The notes beneath the pieces are model-generated. The model did no database searches and was not told the DNA's origin. It saw only the letters and a program-made list of their open reading frames with translations. DNA of 64,000 nt. Source: Daedaleopsis sinensis (Eukaryota > Basidiomycota > Agaricomycetes > Polyporales > Polyporaceae). Shown one piece after another: positions 1-13,441 of the stretch (the stretch's first letter is position 1; every line of letters starts with the position of its first letter). The DNA lies in the NCBI GenBank assembly GCA_033807695.1, contig CM066302.1:3224001-3288000 (forward strand). The letters are read 5' to 3'. Both the position numbers and the translations under genes were made by a program.

Positions 1-409
1 AGGCTTGCTATCGTACCGTATCTGTTATTCATGCTTTGCTTGTTTGTTGTGCTATTCGTTTACCTTAGACTCCTCATACTATGTACCAGTCAATAATGAT
101 TCGCCGGATGCCTGCTTATCGCTGTCTGTTACTTGCTCGTCGTAGTATGTGATGTGCAGGCAATGTCGCGCGCTCGATATGGTCACGGTATTGGGCCATG
201 TTAGGCCTAGAGGGTGCGGGCGTCTAGAGCGCATGCCACTTGTACCCAAACCATCAAGTCACCTCAACCTTTTGTTCTCCTCTTCTCGTCGTCTTTTAGT
301 ACATACCCTTTCTGATTCAGTAAGACAATGACTTCCAAGTTTTATCTTAATGCTCAACAACCTGGCATGATAGCGCACGACCAGAAACCACACCGTTAAC
401 ACGAGGCTA
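1..409. other. No gene seen; upstream flank
   Basis: No open frame here resembles a protein. The last part is presumably the promoter and 5' leader of the exopolyphosphatase gene that starts at 410. I see no clear TATA box, repeat or RNA gene. Confidence 0.5.
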
Positions 410-1807
410 ATGGCGAGAGACAAGTTGTCCGCTTTTTTGAAGGAGAGGAAAACGGCCTATATCCATGCTGTGAATGCAGGAAAAGGGAAGGACTGGACAG
501 TCGTCATGGGAAACGAGGCTGGCGGTCAGTAGCACGATGCTCGCGTGAACGTCGACGATCGCTAACGCACCACGCGCTCGTCCACTAACACAGATCTTGA
601 CTCCATCGCCAGCGCGATCGCCTACGCGTGGTACGCGTCGAAACACCAGAGCATCCTCGCTGTCGCGCTCACCCAGACCCCCCGCCCCGAGCTGCATCTC
701 CGCGCGGAGAATCTGCATGCCTTCGAGCTTGCGCGCATCGACCCGACCACCGACATCCTCTGCATTGATGACGTCACAGCCCTCCTCTCGGACTCGGACG
801 CACCCTTCCCGTCATCGACGTTCGCGCTCGTCGACCATAACAGGCTGCAGCCACGCTTCGCGCGTGCAAACGCGGACGCGCGCGTCGTCGCCGTGGTCGA
901 CCACCACGCGGACGAGGGCCTCTATCGCGACACCGCGAATCCGCGGCGCATCGTCGTCCCCACCGGCAGCTGCGCATCCCTTGTCGCGCAGCTCTTTGAA
1001 GAGCGGTTGGTCACTCCCGGCACTCCTGGCCCGGACGGGGAAGAGGAGATGCCGCCGGAGCTGGCGACGCTGCTCCTTTGTAGCATCCTCATCGACACGG
1101 GCGGGCTCAAGCCTGGCGGCAAGGCTGAGGCCGCCGACCATCAAGCAGTACAGTTCCTTATCCCGCGAGTACATATCAAAGACGAGTCTCCGGCCTCGTT
1201 ACCAACCACTACACTGATTGGGGATGTCAAGCAAGAAGCGCTGCACGAGACATCGGGACTGCAGGAGCTGCACGCAACTCTACAAGAGAAGAAGGCGTCG
1301 GTCGCACATCTCGGGACTGCCGATTTGCTGAAGAGGGACTACAAGGAGTACACGATGGCCCCGGCGCAGACGCCATCGCGAGAGGTCGCCGTCGGGCTCT
1401 CGTCCGTGCCCGTCGGCTTTGCGTCGTGGCTCCCGCGGCACGCAGACTTCTGGGCGGAGACGGAGCGATTCATGCAGGAGCGCAGCCTGGCCGTCCTTGG
1501 CATCCTCACGTCCTTCCGCGATACGGAGACGCCGGGCAAGAGCGGGAGGGGGAAGCACAGGCGGGAGCAGATGTACGTCGTGCGTGGGGAAGAGGACCTC
1601 GCGGCCGCCCTGTTCGAAGCGCTCGAGGACGCGGAGGAGCTCAGACTGAAGAGGAAGCGGTTTCCGGAGCTTGGGGTGCACAACGGGTTTGGGGATGGCT
1701 ACCGGGCGCGGGTGTGGAAGCAGAAGAACGTCGATGCGACGCGGAAGGTGACTGCGCCTCTCGTAACGTGTATCATCGAGGGACGGCAGAGAGGCGCAAG
1801 CTTGTAG
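410..1807 (+). CDS. PPX1: Exopolyphosphatase (DHH family, PPX1-like)
   Basis: Predicted soluble enzyme that removes phosphate from the ends of inorganic polyphosphate chains. Two exons: 410-524 and 594-1807, with a GT-AG intron at 525-593; the joined frame codes for 442 residues. The family motifs are visible. The first is GNEAGDLDS at about residues 34-42, the N-terminal metal site, which is formed across the splice junction. Next come a VDHN segment and the diagnostic DHH at residues 141-143 inside VVDHHADEG. A C-terminal DHHA2-type half follows, with the CSILIDTGG segment. Length and motif order match the yeast PPX1 class rather than bacterial Ppx/GppA. The start was chosen because the ATG at 410 puts the GNEAG motif at the expected distance from the N-terminus. 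The gene is transcribed toward the peroxidase gene, with a 1.8 kb gap between them. Confidence 0.9.
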
Positions 1808-3586
1808 AGCTTCGGTAGTCCGCGCGTATATGCTTGTGAGTGTAGTCGTCACATCCGATACTGTGGTTGCTGATCGTTTCGAGCGCAGTCACGGGATTAT
1901 CGGAAATACTCGAACCGCTGCTATACTTGTGACATGTTCGTTTTTACACAGGTTCAAGGAAAAATTCTCATCGTGTTGGGGACTCGCTCGCAGGGGCCAT
2001 TACCGACTCTCACTGCCAGTCGACTGCTCAGGTCCAGAAATCAGGCTACGTGCTCGTGGTCACACTTTCTACTGAGATAGTAATGATACGCATTGGAATT
2101 GAATCTGCCCTTTGCCCATGCGCTCTTCGGCTCACTGGCGGTAGGACAGCAGATAAGTAGTTACAAGTTTGGCTTGTGAGTTTGCTAGTAACCGATCGAT
2201 ACTGAATGTCATTAGCCGAAAATCAGATCTCCAAAGACTTCGCTGCGGGCGCCCCGCCACGCCGGTTCAAGACGCCGTCATGCCGGTCACATTAGTTTCC
2301 TTAAGGGGATTGACACCGGAATGTGACCGTGACGGGTGTGTGCGGCCAGTCCTGGGCAGTCCAAACTAGCCATCCCGGGTGTCTTCGCATCGACTCCCAA
2401 GTTTCCCGCTGGGCTTCGGTTCTAGCTAGCCACCGCGGCAATCTCGACAATCTCACGTCTTCACTCTCATGTTGTATGCATCTTGTGCGAACTCAGTGCG
2501 CTCAAGCCCATGCTTATGTTCTATATGATGTTTCACTTGGCAATGACTCCAACGCCGTGCGCTGGCCCGGGCATCATGCATCAACCTTATGCTGTGACAA
2601 GCCTAGTGTACGTATTCCATTTGTGAAGAGTGCGCTTTTGAGTGACATACTCAGATTCTGCGCAACCAATGTCGCAAGAGACCTAGGCAACCCTACACAT
2701 GCATCGCTCAAGTGCTACGTCGACAACACGTTCCTACTGCGCATAGTAAACATATGATGATAAAGGCAAAGGCGCGGGAGGGGAAAAGGTACTCCGTTCC
2801 CTGGTACATTGGGGAATTTTAGGGGCCATGGTTTGGCGTCGCTTCACGGCGGCCTCGGCAAGTCGGCATACTTACGATTGACTGCCCACTCGCGCCCGCC
2901 GACTACGATTTACACTCGGCCGCATAAACGGCTACGCAGAAGGTGTGTGCGGTAGGTTTCTACGTGTCCGCATGTAATTCTGATAGCCTCACTGTTTCTT
3001 TTCAACCAGGCTAAGCTGCTTAACTAAAGACAGCTCAAAATTTTCTTGCGTTCAGCAAAGTTCAAACGCCATCACTCACAGACAATGACACAACCCGTGA
3101 GACTCGCCGGCGGGTCATAAACTACCGCACCGGCACACCCATTGATGCCTCGCGAACCTCGATAGCTCGACACACCGCTATAGCTTCGCCGCTATCCCAA
3201 CTCGAAATTCTATTTGCGCTGCGGGTCCGCCATCTTGAGCTCACAAGATGCATGACTGATGAAATTCGACGGTCACCATTGGATATGGCAACCGCCATAT
3301 CCGATTTCGAGATTGCCTTCGCTTGCCTGGTATCGGATACTTAGAACGTCTGCCGCTACTAAGTAGGATATCCGCATCTGGTAATCCGACGGCTACGCAG
3401 CTGGCCGTCCTAATGCTTGCGCCCCAACTTCGGGAGGGATTCGACCTATAAAGTCTCTGTAGCTTATTCCTGGAAGGGCCTCAACCATTCTCTGCGTCTG
3501 GTGTCTCATCGGTTCTAGCTGGGGTTGCTCACAGTCCTTTTCTCTTTCACTTTCCTGCCGTCTTAAACTGCGAGCATTGCGCGACC
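1808..3586. other. Intergenic, no supported gene
   Basis: This gap of about 1.8 kb separates the exopolyphosphatase and peroxidase genes. The longest open frame (2323-2757, plus) has no recognisable motif, no plausible intron partners and an unstructured composition, so I leave it out. The last few hundred bases should hold the peroxidase promoter. Confidence 0.5.
3447..3453 (+). promoter_or_regulatory. TATA box of the manganese peroxidase gene
   Basis: TATAAAG lies about 135 bases upstream of the peroxidase ATG at 3587. Secreted peroxidase genes of white-rot fungi commonly have TATA promoters. Function is inferred from sequence and position only. Confidence 0.55.
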
Positions 3587-5201
<1,615 letters not shown>

Positions 5202-5537
5202 GCGACCGTGTTCCTCCTCCGTTTATCTCCTGACGCCGTACACCGGTGATGGGGCCTGCCCTCCTTTAATCGTTTTTGCTCTTGCTTTTGGGATCGTGCT
5301 CTCGTCGGTTGCACTTCGCCTTCTTTTGGTCTGCATATAGATCTGTCACTCCTTTCGTTCCTGGTCGAGGTTCATTGTATACACTCGTGCGTAGAATACG
5401 AGTAGCCAATCCTTTCATAAAAGTAGCTAATCGCACACACTTGGGGCGTCTCACACAATACATCAGTAGACACCCACCGCAACCTCAGTGTGTGCAGTGT
5501 GCCATCATTCAGCCGGACATCGTAGGAATATACTGCA
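5202..5537. other. Convergent 3' flank, no gene
   Basis: Spacer between the peroxidase gene (plus) and the DUF1308 gene (minus), which converge here. It should hold both 3' UTRs. I see no coding or repeat signal. Confidence 0.5.
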
Positions 5538-7515
5538 CTACACATGGGGGGAGTAGTCGGACCTCATGCCCTCCGCCAGGCTCCTCGGGTCAACTACCCA
5601 TATAGCAGCCTTCTCCGCGACGGCAGCCCCGTCCTCCGGGACCTCATCGCCTGCGCTCGCCTGCTGTCCCCATCCATATCCGCCCTCCGCCGTCCGGATG
5701 TCGCGCAGGATTGCCTTCACGCTCGACTTGTTCGCCGTCAGCGTCGTCCAGCCGCGCGCCGCGCCCCACAGCATGCTCTGCACGGTGTGCGCCGTCAGGC
5801 GCGGGTTCGCCCGCATCGTCGCCGCGCGCGCGATCTCCTCCTCCTCCTCCTCCTCCTCCTCGTGGCCTTCGCCGGCATTCGTGTTCGGTACCCGGGGAGC
5901 CTCAGGCACGCGTGCGTTCGGGGGCGGGACGGTGTCCTGCGCAAGGACGTCGCGGGCGGTCTTCGCGAGGAGCGTGAAGAACGGCGAGAGCCCCGCGGGG
6001 TGCGACGGCTCCAGATCGACAGGGGGGACCGCGGACGGGAAGACGCGGATGGGGACCAGTGGGAGGAACGCGCGGGGGTAGCGCGAGTCCGCCCAGTACC
6101 TGTCCTCCGCCTCGGACACGGATGCCTCAGGCGACGCCAGGAACAGCGCAGCGGCGCGTCGCTTCTCGTTCGGCCCGCCGATCCTCGAGAGCACGATGCG
6201 GAAACAACGGTCGCGCGCCTCGGGCATTGTCCAGAACTCGACGTTGTCGAGCTGCGCGCTCGAGACGGCCGCGAGGCGGTCCCGCAGCGCGTGCAGCAGC
6301 CCGCGCCCCATCTCCTGCAGCGCCTGGTTCGCAAGTGCGCGCGAGTGCTTGCCTATCCCGTTCTCTCCGAAAAGGCTCTCGTCGATCTCTTCGGGGGTTT
6401 TGCACGTCTCGAGCCGCTTGCGTTTCCATTCGCGATACCGCGTCGAAGGGACATAGCGCGTGTTGGCTTCAGCCGGCGACGCGGGAAGAGGAGAGTGGGT
6501 GATGTCGGACACAAGGGCGATCAGGAAGGACAGGTCTAAATTCAGGCGTACTGTGGGCTCGAGACGACGAACGGGCGCCGGCGAAACCTTGGGTAGTAGG
6601 GCCGGGTCGCGCTCGCCGAGTTCTACGTTGATGCCCATGTCGCGCAGCATGTCTATTGTTTGCGCTATACGCTGGTCATGTTCTCTGGGGTCTGCTGGGG
6701 ATGGATCAAGACGTGTCAGACGAAATGTTACGGAAGGGGGCATGGTGGCTCCTGGCATTGGATTTTGACGTGCGGCCTGGAGCAGCGCACGGCCAGCGCG
6801 CAGGATCGAGTTGTCAAACTCTGGGGGCGCGAGGCTTGGGCGATTCTGGCCATGGTCATCGACATCCTCGTCATCAGACTCCGTCATGTAGGAATCGATC
6901 TCATGGAATTCCGCTAGGAGGCGTGAGTTTTTCGTTCTACAGTCTGTGAGCACAGGTATGGAGTCATCTAGCTGAAGGACATACGTGTTCACGCGAATCC
7001 AGTGTCTTCCGCCATCCGCGACGACATCGACCTTGACTCCGGGCGGTTTACGGGAACCGCGTCGAGGTATGTGTGCGGTCTGGTCACCCTCTGGGAAAGT
7101 GCGCCAAATCGTTACGATGGGAGGCGGCGCATGTAGCACCTCGTTCCACACCGATATCAGGTACGGCGCGTTTGTGGACAGTGCTGGTGCAGAAGCGCAT
7201 GCGGGGTCATTAAGGAACTACTAGTGACCATGGCGAAAGATTGTAAATATAATCCGATGACGGTATCTGGAATAAGCTCACCTTCTCCAAAACATCCAGG
7301 TCTCTTCTAACTGCATCCCTCAATGCCCGCAGTCCATGTACCGCGTCTTGATGAGAGTGAAACTCTTCACTAGTATCGCCGCTGGGGTCCATTGACGAGT
7401 CGAGGATGGGAGGCTTTGCGGCGAGTTGAGAAGACCCAAAGGTCGCCATCGCGTTGTAGATATCCCGGAGTTGCTCCCGCAAGACTTGGAGTTCGGGATG
7501 GGCGGCGAGTGACAT
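5538..7515 (-). CDS. DUF1308 (UPF0415/C7orf25-like) protein
   Basis: Conserved eukaryotic protein of unknown biochemical function; the C-terminal DUF1308 region is predicted PIN-like. Two exons: 7515-7282 and 7217-5538, with an intron starting GTGAGC at 7281; the product is 637 residues. Exon 1 codes for a helical N-terminus. Exon 2 opens into a segment that reads PYLISVWNEVLHAPPP. Further on come an NLDLSFLIALVSD segment, which I read as the first acidic strand of the PIN-like fold, and near the C-terminus LTANKSSVKAILRD. A run of nine Glu, coded by a CTC repeat on the plus strand, sits in a poorly conserved loop. The acceptor was set at 7218 because the nearer AG would bring in an immediate stop. 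The family assignment is from pattern recognition and should be tested by a profile search. Confidence 0.72.
5835..5861 (+). repeat. (CTC)9 trinucleotide microsatellite, coding
   Basis: Nine perfect CTC units on the plus strand. They fall in frame in the minus-strand DUF1308 gene and code for an acidic Glu run, so length changes would preserve the frame. Confidence 0.9.
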
Positions 7516-8248
7516 CCTTTACCTAGAGACCGTCGTCGCATGCAAAAATGGGAGAAGTGTGTGAGGGTAGAGAGAACGAGAGTAAACGGGAGAGAGCCAA
7601 GAAGCCGTGTGCCGTGAGTCGCGAGGGGAGAGTAGGAAGTCACACGGGACTCGAAGCTGGGCGACCACAGAATTTGCAAACAGCTGTAATGCTGTATTCC
7701 TGTCAGTGACGAGCCTGAGGAGACGGTGGCGGTCGAATGTTGAGATAGTCTAGGCGAGAGCTGGCGAGAGTCGCGGGATCGTAAAAGTAATCTGAGTATG
7801 TACTCGAACCGAAGGCGTCTAAATATCCTGATCTATAAAACCACTTACTACTTACCGTGATGAGGCTTGGCGCATATTATATACCGTGAATCAGATCCGA
7901 CACACCCAAGCAAACTATATGATGCTCTAAATATTGGGCAAGATGACTTGGTCTCGAATCTCGATGTTCAGTCAAAGTAGGGGAACAGCGCTCAGCGCAT
8001 GCAGCCGCGTGTGATGCGTGACTCACCCGTGACTGTGAGTTACGTAGTAACCCGCTCAACCTGGCCCAATGGCCTTTGTTAAGACTCTTCGACTTGAGGG
8101 CCGCACGTTGCACGGTAGTTCCTTTGTTCTTCAGTGTTCTCCTTTGTTACGGCGCTCTTCGGGTTGATACTTAAGTCAAAGAACGCCACCTACAAACTCG
8201 TTGGGATGTGTCTTCATAACTCGCGCACACCCTTGCTGACGACTGATC
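7516..8248. other. Divergent intergenic region
   Basis: Separates the DUF1308 gene (minus) and F-box gene A (plus), so it must hold both promoters. No open frame here looks like protein. No clear TATA motif seen. Confidence 0.5.
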
Positions 8249-10081
8249 ATGAAGCCATTTCTGACCATGCCTACGGAGCTGCTCCTCACAGTGCTCATTA
8301 ACCTCGACTGGCGCGATCTCGTGCGCTGCCGCCAGGTGATTCCACCAGCTCAATGAAATCAGTGTGGTTCCCTGACTATTAATCGTCTGACAGGTCTGCA
8401 GGTTCCTCAGAGACTACATCGATAAGGACGTTTCTGCGCAGTACAAGATTGAGCTCGCAGTCGCAGGCATGGAAGACGGCCCACCGTGCAGGCTGCTCAC
8501 AACATCCGATCGACTCCGAATGCTACGGAAACGGCAAGCGGCGTGGAGGTCCCTCAAGCCTTGGAAGACGAAACAGGAGTACTCTGTTCTCGGCGGCGTC
8601 TGGGAGCTATGTGGAGGCGTGCTTGCACAAGCCGATCAAGAAGGGCTCCTCACGGTTACGCAGCTGCCGTCCTTCGCTCGAGGGATCGAGGAGAAGCAGT
8701 GGAAGGTACCGGACACGGGCATTCCCATCCGCGACAAGTTTACCATGGATCCTGCGCAGGATCTGCTCATCGTCGTCGAGACCACTCGTGCAGGGTGAGT
8801 TCTTCTTAATTGAAGTTGCTTGCTGTCACCTTTTCTGGCAAACGACATCGACCACGACACTGATGTTTCGCTCATTCTGTAGCGACGTGATCCACTTTCG
8901 GATGCATTGCAGGTCCCTCCAGACAGGCGCGGTCCACCCTGCCGCGGAAAACGGGATACTAGAATATAGTCTTCGTATGGGAGACCATGACACATACACC
9001 GTGCAAACGGCTAAGAATCTTCTCGGTTTTCTCTGTGTGACCATGGAACTGGAATTTAATGAACTATTGATCTGGGATTGGCACTCTGGTGCCCTTCGAA
9101 TGGTACACCGTCTCCTCGCTTATACACATATATATGTTTAACAGGCTATGTTCTAGCACCTCCAAGACCCGGATATTCCCGCTTTCGCTTTCCTCTCGTC
9201 GCGCTACATCCTGCTTCCCAACTACCCCGACGTTGAGCTCATGGGGGACAACGCGCTCGATTACGATGGCAAATACCGAATTATGGTCGTAGACCTCGAG
9301 GCGACTCGGCCGCGGTGCACATCCTTGTACGACGCCCCCTACCTGTGCTCCCTCATGTATCCCGAGCTCGCGGAGGAAAAATTGCAGACGGGCATCAGCA
9401 TCCTCTCCGACCCCGCGCACCTGGGCCCCGCGCTCAAACAACCGTTCTGCACGTCGCGCGCGGATCGCCTCTTCGTTGTCACCCTCAGTTGCATGGGCGA
9501 GTCGCACACGTTCCACGCCCTCCACTCGTTTGTCCCCGCCTCGACTATCTTCTCTGCGATCGCTGCGCTCGGCCCGACAGCCGAGGGCGCGTTCGTGCCG
9601 TGGGCAGCGTGGGGCCCTGCTGGCTCGCGCTTCCTTCGTGCACCATCAATGCCCGCCAAGCGCGTGCCGCTAACGTGCGCCCTGTACGGGATGCAGTTCG
9701 CGATGGTCCGTGACGCGGGCTCGAGACAGGCTATCACAGTGCTCGACTTCAACCAGCTCGCTGTGGGCCATGCGCCGGCCACAGATGCGGGCCGGCATAC
9801 AGCGCCGACGGTATGGAAGGCTGGCCGTTTCTTCATAGAAGATGTCGAGACGCGGCTGCCGTTCTGGCAAACACCGTGGAAGATGTTCGGCGGGGAGGGT
9901 GAGGAGGGTGAGGGACCTCCTCCCGCGGTAATGATCAGCGAGGATTCGTTGATTGTGGTATTGAGTGTGAGTCAACTCGTTTTTCGCGGGCGTGCACTGT
10001 GGCCCTGGAATTAGTGGATGCTGACACCTTTGCAACCCGTAGCAATCCAACATCAGGAACTACCGGGTTTTTACGTTCTGA
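8249..10081 (+). CDS. F-box protein, tandem copy A
   Basis: Predicted substrate-recognition subunit of an SCF ubiquitin ligase. Five exons: 8249-8335, 8394-8794, 8883-9102, 9157-9966, 10043-10081, giving 518 residues. The N-terminal F-box reads MPTELLLTVLINLDWRDLV and runs across intron 1 into VCRFLRDYI. The rest shows no named repeat and probably forms a beta-rich substrate domain; it carries an SRADRLFV segment and a PWAAWGPAGSRFL segment. The last exon adds only 12 residues, ending VFTF. The start follows from the F-box position. It is one of two head-to-tail copies; the next copy (10536-12429) has the same five-exon layout, similar intron 1 sequence and the same C-terminal end, which confirms the splice sites. 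The target protein is unknown. Confidence 0.82.
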
Positions 10082-10535
10082 CGATCGCTTAGTTGTTGTC
10101 TGATCGGACCCATGTAGTAAGAGCTTGAAGTTTGTCAGTTTGTCTTCGAATGGTTTGTCTTGTAACTATAGCTTCGGTCCGATCCACATCGAATATCCAT
10201 GATTACCGTCGAAATTCCGCATCTTCCGCACAGTCGCTGACAAGTCGCTGACATCAAATTGGTGGGCATTCGCAATCTTGTGTAAGGCGTATTGGATCAC
10301 ACGTTCATGTTGCAGGGGCCAGTGTGTGGCTATGGGGTTGTCACGACCGGTGGGTCAGGTTGTGGTTAGTCCGGATCCGACCAGCACTAGTAGTACTAAC
10401 TAGTTTTGTAACTTGAACGTTATGGAGTCGACGATCTCAGATCTAAACCGTAGCGCCCAAACCCAAATCCCTCCGACGCGAGCTCGTCCTTCCTACCAAT
10501 AGTACTCTCGCGTACACCCTTGCTTTGCTGCTGGC
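10082..10535. other. Spacer between the F-box copies
   Basis: Contains the 3' flank of copy A, which is recognisably similar to the 3' flank of copy B, then a presumed promoter for copy B. No coding signal. Confidence 0.5.
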
Positions 10536-12429
10536 ATGGCACTCCTTCTGTCCCTACCTCCGGAGCTGCTCATAATAGTGCTAGTCAACCTCGACTGGCG
10601 TGATCTCCTGCGCTGCCTCCAGGTGATTACCTCCCAGCCCACTGCGGTCACGAAATCAGTCAGGTTCCCTGACTACTAATCGTCTGACAGGTCTGCAGGT
10701 TCCTCAGAGATTACATCAACAATGATGTCTCTATGCAGTACAAAATTGAGCTCGCCGTTGCTGGCATGGAAGATGGCCCGCCGAGCCTTCTCACACCATC
10801 CGACCGCCTCAGAATGCTCCAGGAACGGCAAACAGCATGGAGGTCCCTCCAATGGAAGTCGAGCCAGGATTATCCTATCAGCGACAAAGTTTGGGAGCTA
10901 TACGGAGGCGTGCTTGCACAAGCCAATCAAGAAGGGCTCCTCACGGTCACGCAGTTGCCATCCGTCATCCGAGGGGTCGAGGAGAAGCAGTGGAAGGTAC
11001 CGGACATGGGCATTGACATACGCGACTTCAGCATGGATCCTGCGCAGGATCTGCTCGTTGTCGTCGAGAATGTTGTCTCAGAGTGAGTGGTTTCTATTGC
11101 TTCTTGACACTCTGCTCCGCACACCATCTGCGACCACGACTCGAATCCATGCTAATATTTCATCTTTGCAGCCACGTAATGCACTGTCGCGTGCATCTCA
11201 GGTCCCTCCAAACAGGCGCGATCCACCCTGCCGCGATGGGCGGGATACTGGAACGCAGCCCTCTCAATGTAATGCATTGTACATACACCATTCAAACGTC
11301 GGACAATCTCCTCGGTCTCCTAGTAGGCGGGGATGAAGAACATGAACTACTGATCTGGGACTGGCAAGCTGGTGCCCTTCGAATGGTATGGCATGCACCG
11401 TCTCCCTCGCATATATACATATGTATGTTGAACAGGCCGTGTTCTAGCACCTGAAAGGCCCGGAAATTCCCGCTTTCGCTTTTCTCTCGTCGCGCTACAT
11501 GATCCTGCTTCCCAACTACCCTGACGTCGATCCTCTAGCGGACGACGTGCTCGGAGAGGATGGCATATGCCGGATCATCGTCATAGACCTCGATGCCACG
11601 CTGCCGCAGCCTACATCCCTGCAGGACGTCCCCTACGTGTGCGCTCTCTTATACCCAAAGCTCGCCCGGGCCAGCGTGCTCCTGAGCATCACCATCCGCT
11701 CCGACCCCGCGCCGCGCTGGCGCCCTCACGCTACGCTCAAAGTGCCGTTCTGCACTTCCAGGGCGGATCGCCTCTTCGTCATCACTCTCCAACTCATTGA
11801 GGGCCCCCTGCTCTCGTTCGTCCCCGCCGCGACCATCCTCGCCGCGATCGCCACGCTAGGGCCGACGGCCGCGCGCGCGGTCGTGCCGTGGGCGGCGTGG
11901 GGCCCCGCCGGCTCGCGCTTCCTGTACGCGCCGTGGATGCGCCCCACGGTGTGGGTGTGCTACGTGTACGGGATGCGGTTCGCGATGGTCCGCCCCGCGG
12001 GCGCGGGCGCGAAGCAGGTCGTCTCGGTGCTCGATTTCAACCAGCTCGCCGCGCGCCGCGCGCTGGCTACGGATGTGGCTGGGGGGCAGGACGAGCACGG
12101 GGACGGGGACGGGGACGGCGGTGGGGAGCGGGTAGCGGCGTGGTTGCTGACGGCGCCGACGGTGTGGGAGGTTGGCCGGTTTTTCGTGGACGAGGTCGTG
12201 ACATGGCTGCCGTACTACTGGCACCAGAAGAAGATGACGGTTGGCCGGGAGGGCGAGGAGCATCAGTGCACCGCGGCGATGCTCAGCGAGGACTCGTTGA
12301 TTCTGGTGTCGAGTGTGCGTGTTGTTGTTATTCACGGCCATGTGCGGGCTCGTTCATGGGCATGGATGCTAACGTGTTCGCCATTTGCAGAAATCTCACG
12401 TCGAAAAGTACCATGTGCTAACGTTCTGA
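10536..12429 (+). CDS. F-box protein, tandem copy B
   Basis: Paralogue of copy A with the same predicted role in an SCF ubiquitin ligase. Five exons: 10536-10622, 10691-11082, 11172-11385, 11448-12314, 12391-12429, giving 532 residues. The F-box reads LPPELLIIVLVNLDWRDLL and continues after intron 1 as VCRFLRDYI. Intron positions and phases match copy A exactly. Copy B carries an insertion around 12090-12130 that codes for an Asp/Gly-rich run (GDGDGDGGGE), which copy A lacks. The C-terminal exon again adds 12 residues and ends VLTF. Third positions in exon 4 are strongly GC-rich. The divergence is scattered over the whole length, and neither copy carries a stop or frameshift, so both look functional. 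Confidence 0.82.
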
Positions 12430-13441
12430 CAGACAGCTAGTTGTTGCATTGTTGACCTTTTGTAGGAACCATTTAGTAAGAGTTTTCTTCCCTTCTACCT
12501 GTAGCTTCGAATTCAATCCACATTGATATTAATGAGGAGATGATTACCGTAGAACTTCCGGCACCTTCCTCTCCGTCGCTGACATCTTGGTGCAACATCG
12601 TGCACATTGACTCGCGCAAAATCACCTTCATCGATAATCGCGAGCTCTTCTTCCTTCTTGCCCACGAGAAACTATCTCTAGCGAAACTTTTGCCGACTAT
12701 GCAGGCTTTCGGAGCTACGCTCTACGTATACCAGATCGCCAAACTTCAGGTCGCGCCATTCTACCCTCTCATGTCCCCGGCGCCGCCCCCGCACCCTGAC
12801 CGCCTCGCCTCCACGAGGCCATGCAGCGCATCGTCTTCCATACCCATCGAGCATCGCGACAAGGACATCCTTCTGGACCCCAAGAACCACCGTTCTACGG
12901 ATGGCCCGGACGAGCCTCAGCTTCAGCCCCAGGAGGCGCACAACGGTGACGATCTACGACGCTGCTGGCCAGCCTTCCGTGATGTATGCCTATCCACTGG
13001 TACATTATATGCGGAGTCCGCAATCATCAGATCTGTATCGTTGTCTACCAGCCTACTACACTATCGGACAATTATGTACGCTTGCGTTATCTACCACCAG
13101 TACCATGTCGGGATTCTCAGCTCTCGCGTTCGATCCCAATCATTGTCGGTCCAAGCAACAATAGCAGGTCGTGTAATCCGCCGCAATCCGACGGCCTAGT
13201 ATATCCCTATGATCGAAATTGAAGCTTCCCCATGCCTGGCTGGAAACCATTCTGGCTCTTGAGCGGAACGTGTACAACACAGGCCAGCACATCCCGGAAC
13301 TGTTTTCCCTTCAAGAAAGATATAATAGCCGGCGACGGAAGACCGTACCATAGTCTACACACGCGTACCCATGACTGCATACCACCACTGACCGTGTTTA
13401 CCAGTAACCACTCTGCGAATGAAGTCAGGGCACCCAATACT
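12430..13441. other. Convergent intergenic region, no supported gene
   Basis: The first about 140 bases resemble the downstream flank of F-box copy A. The rest has only short, composition-driven open frames (the largest at 12540-13199) with no motif or splice support. Confidence 0.5.

Larger units (their letters stand above)
8220..12570 (+). repeat. Tandem gene duplication (two F-box units)
   Basis: Unit 1 runs from about 8220 to 10240 and unit 2 from about 10500 to 12570. Similarity covers all five exons, intron 1 (including a shared branch-point-like CTGACTAYTAAT near its end), the short leader just before the ATG and the region after the stop codon. In the downstream part both units show a shared TAGTTGTTG tract and a later GATTACCGT tract. 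Outer limits are judged by eye. Confidence 0.75.

Noticed and set aside
2323..2757. Possible gene of 144 codons between exopolyphosphatase and peroxidase
   Set aside because: No motif, no splice partners and no conserved look.
5544..6539. Plus-strand open frame of 331 codons
   Set aside because: Antisense to the DUF1308 gene; Arg-rich translation typical of a shadow frame.
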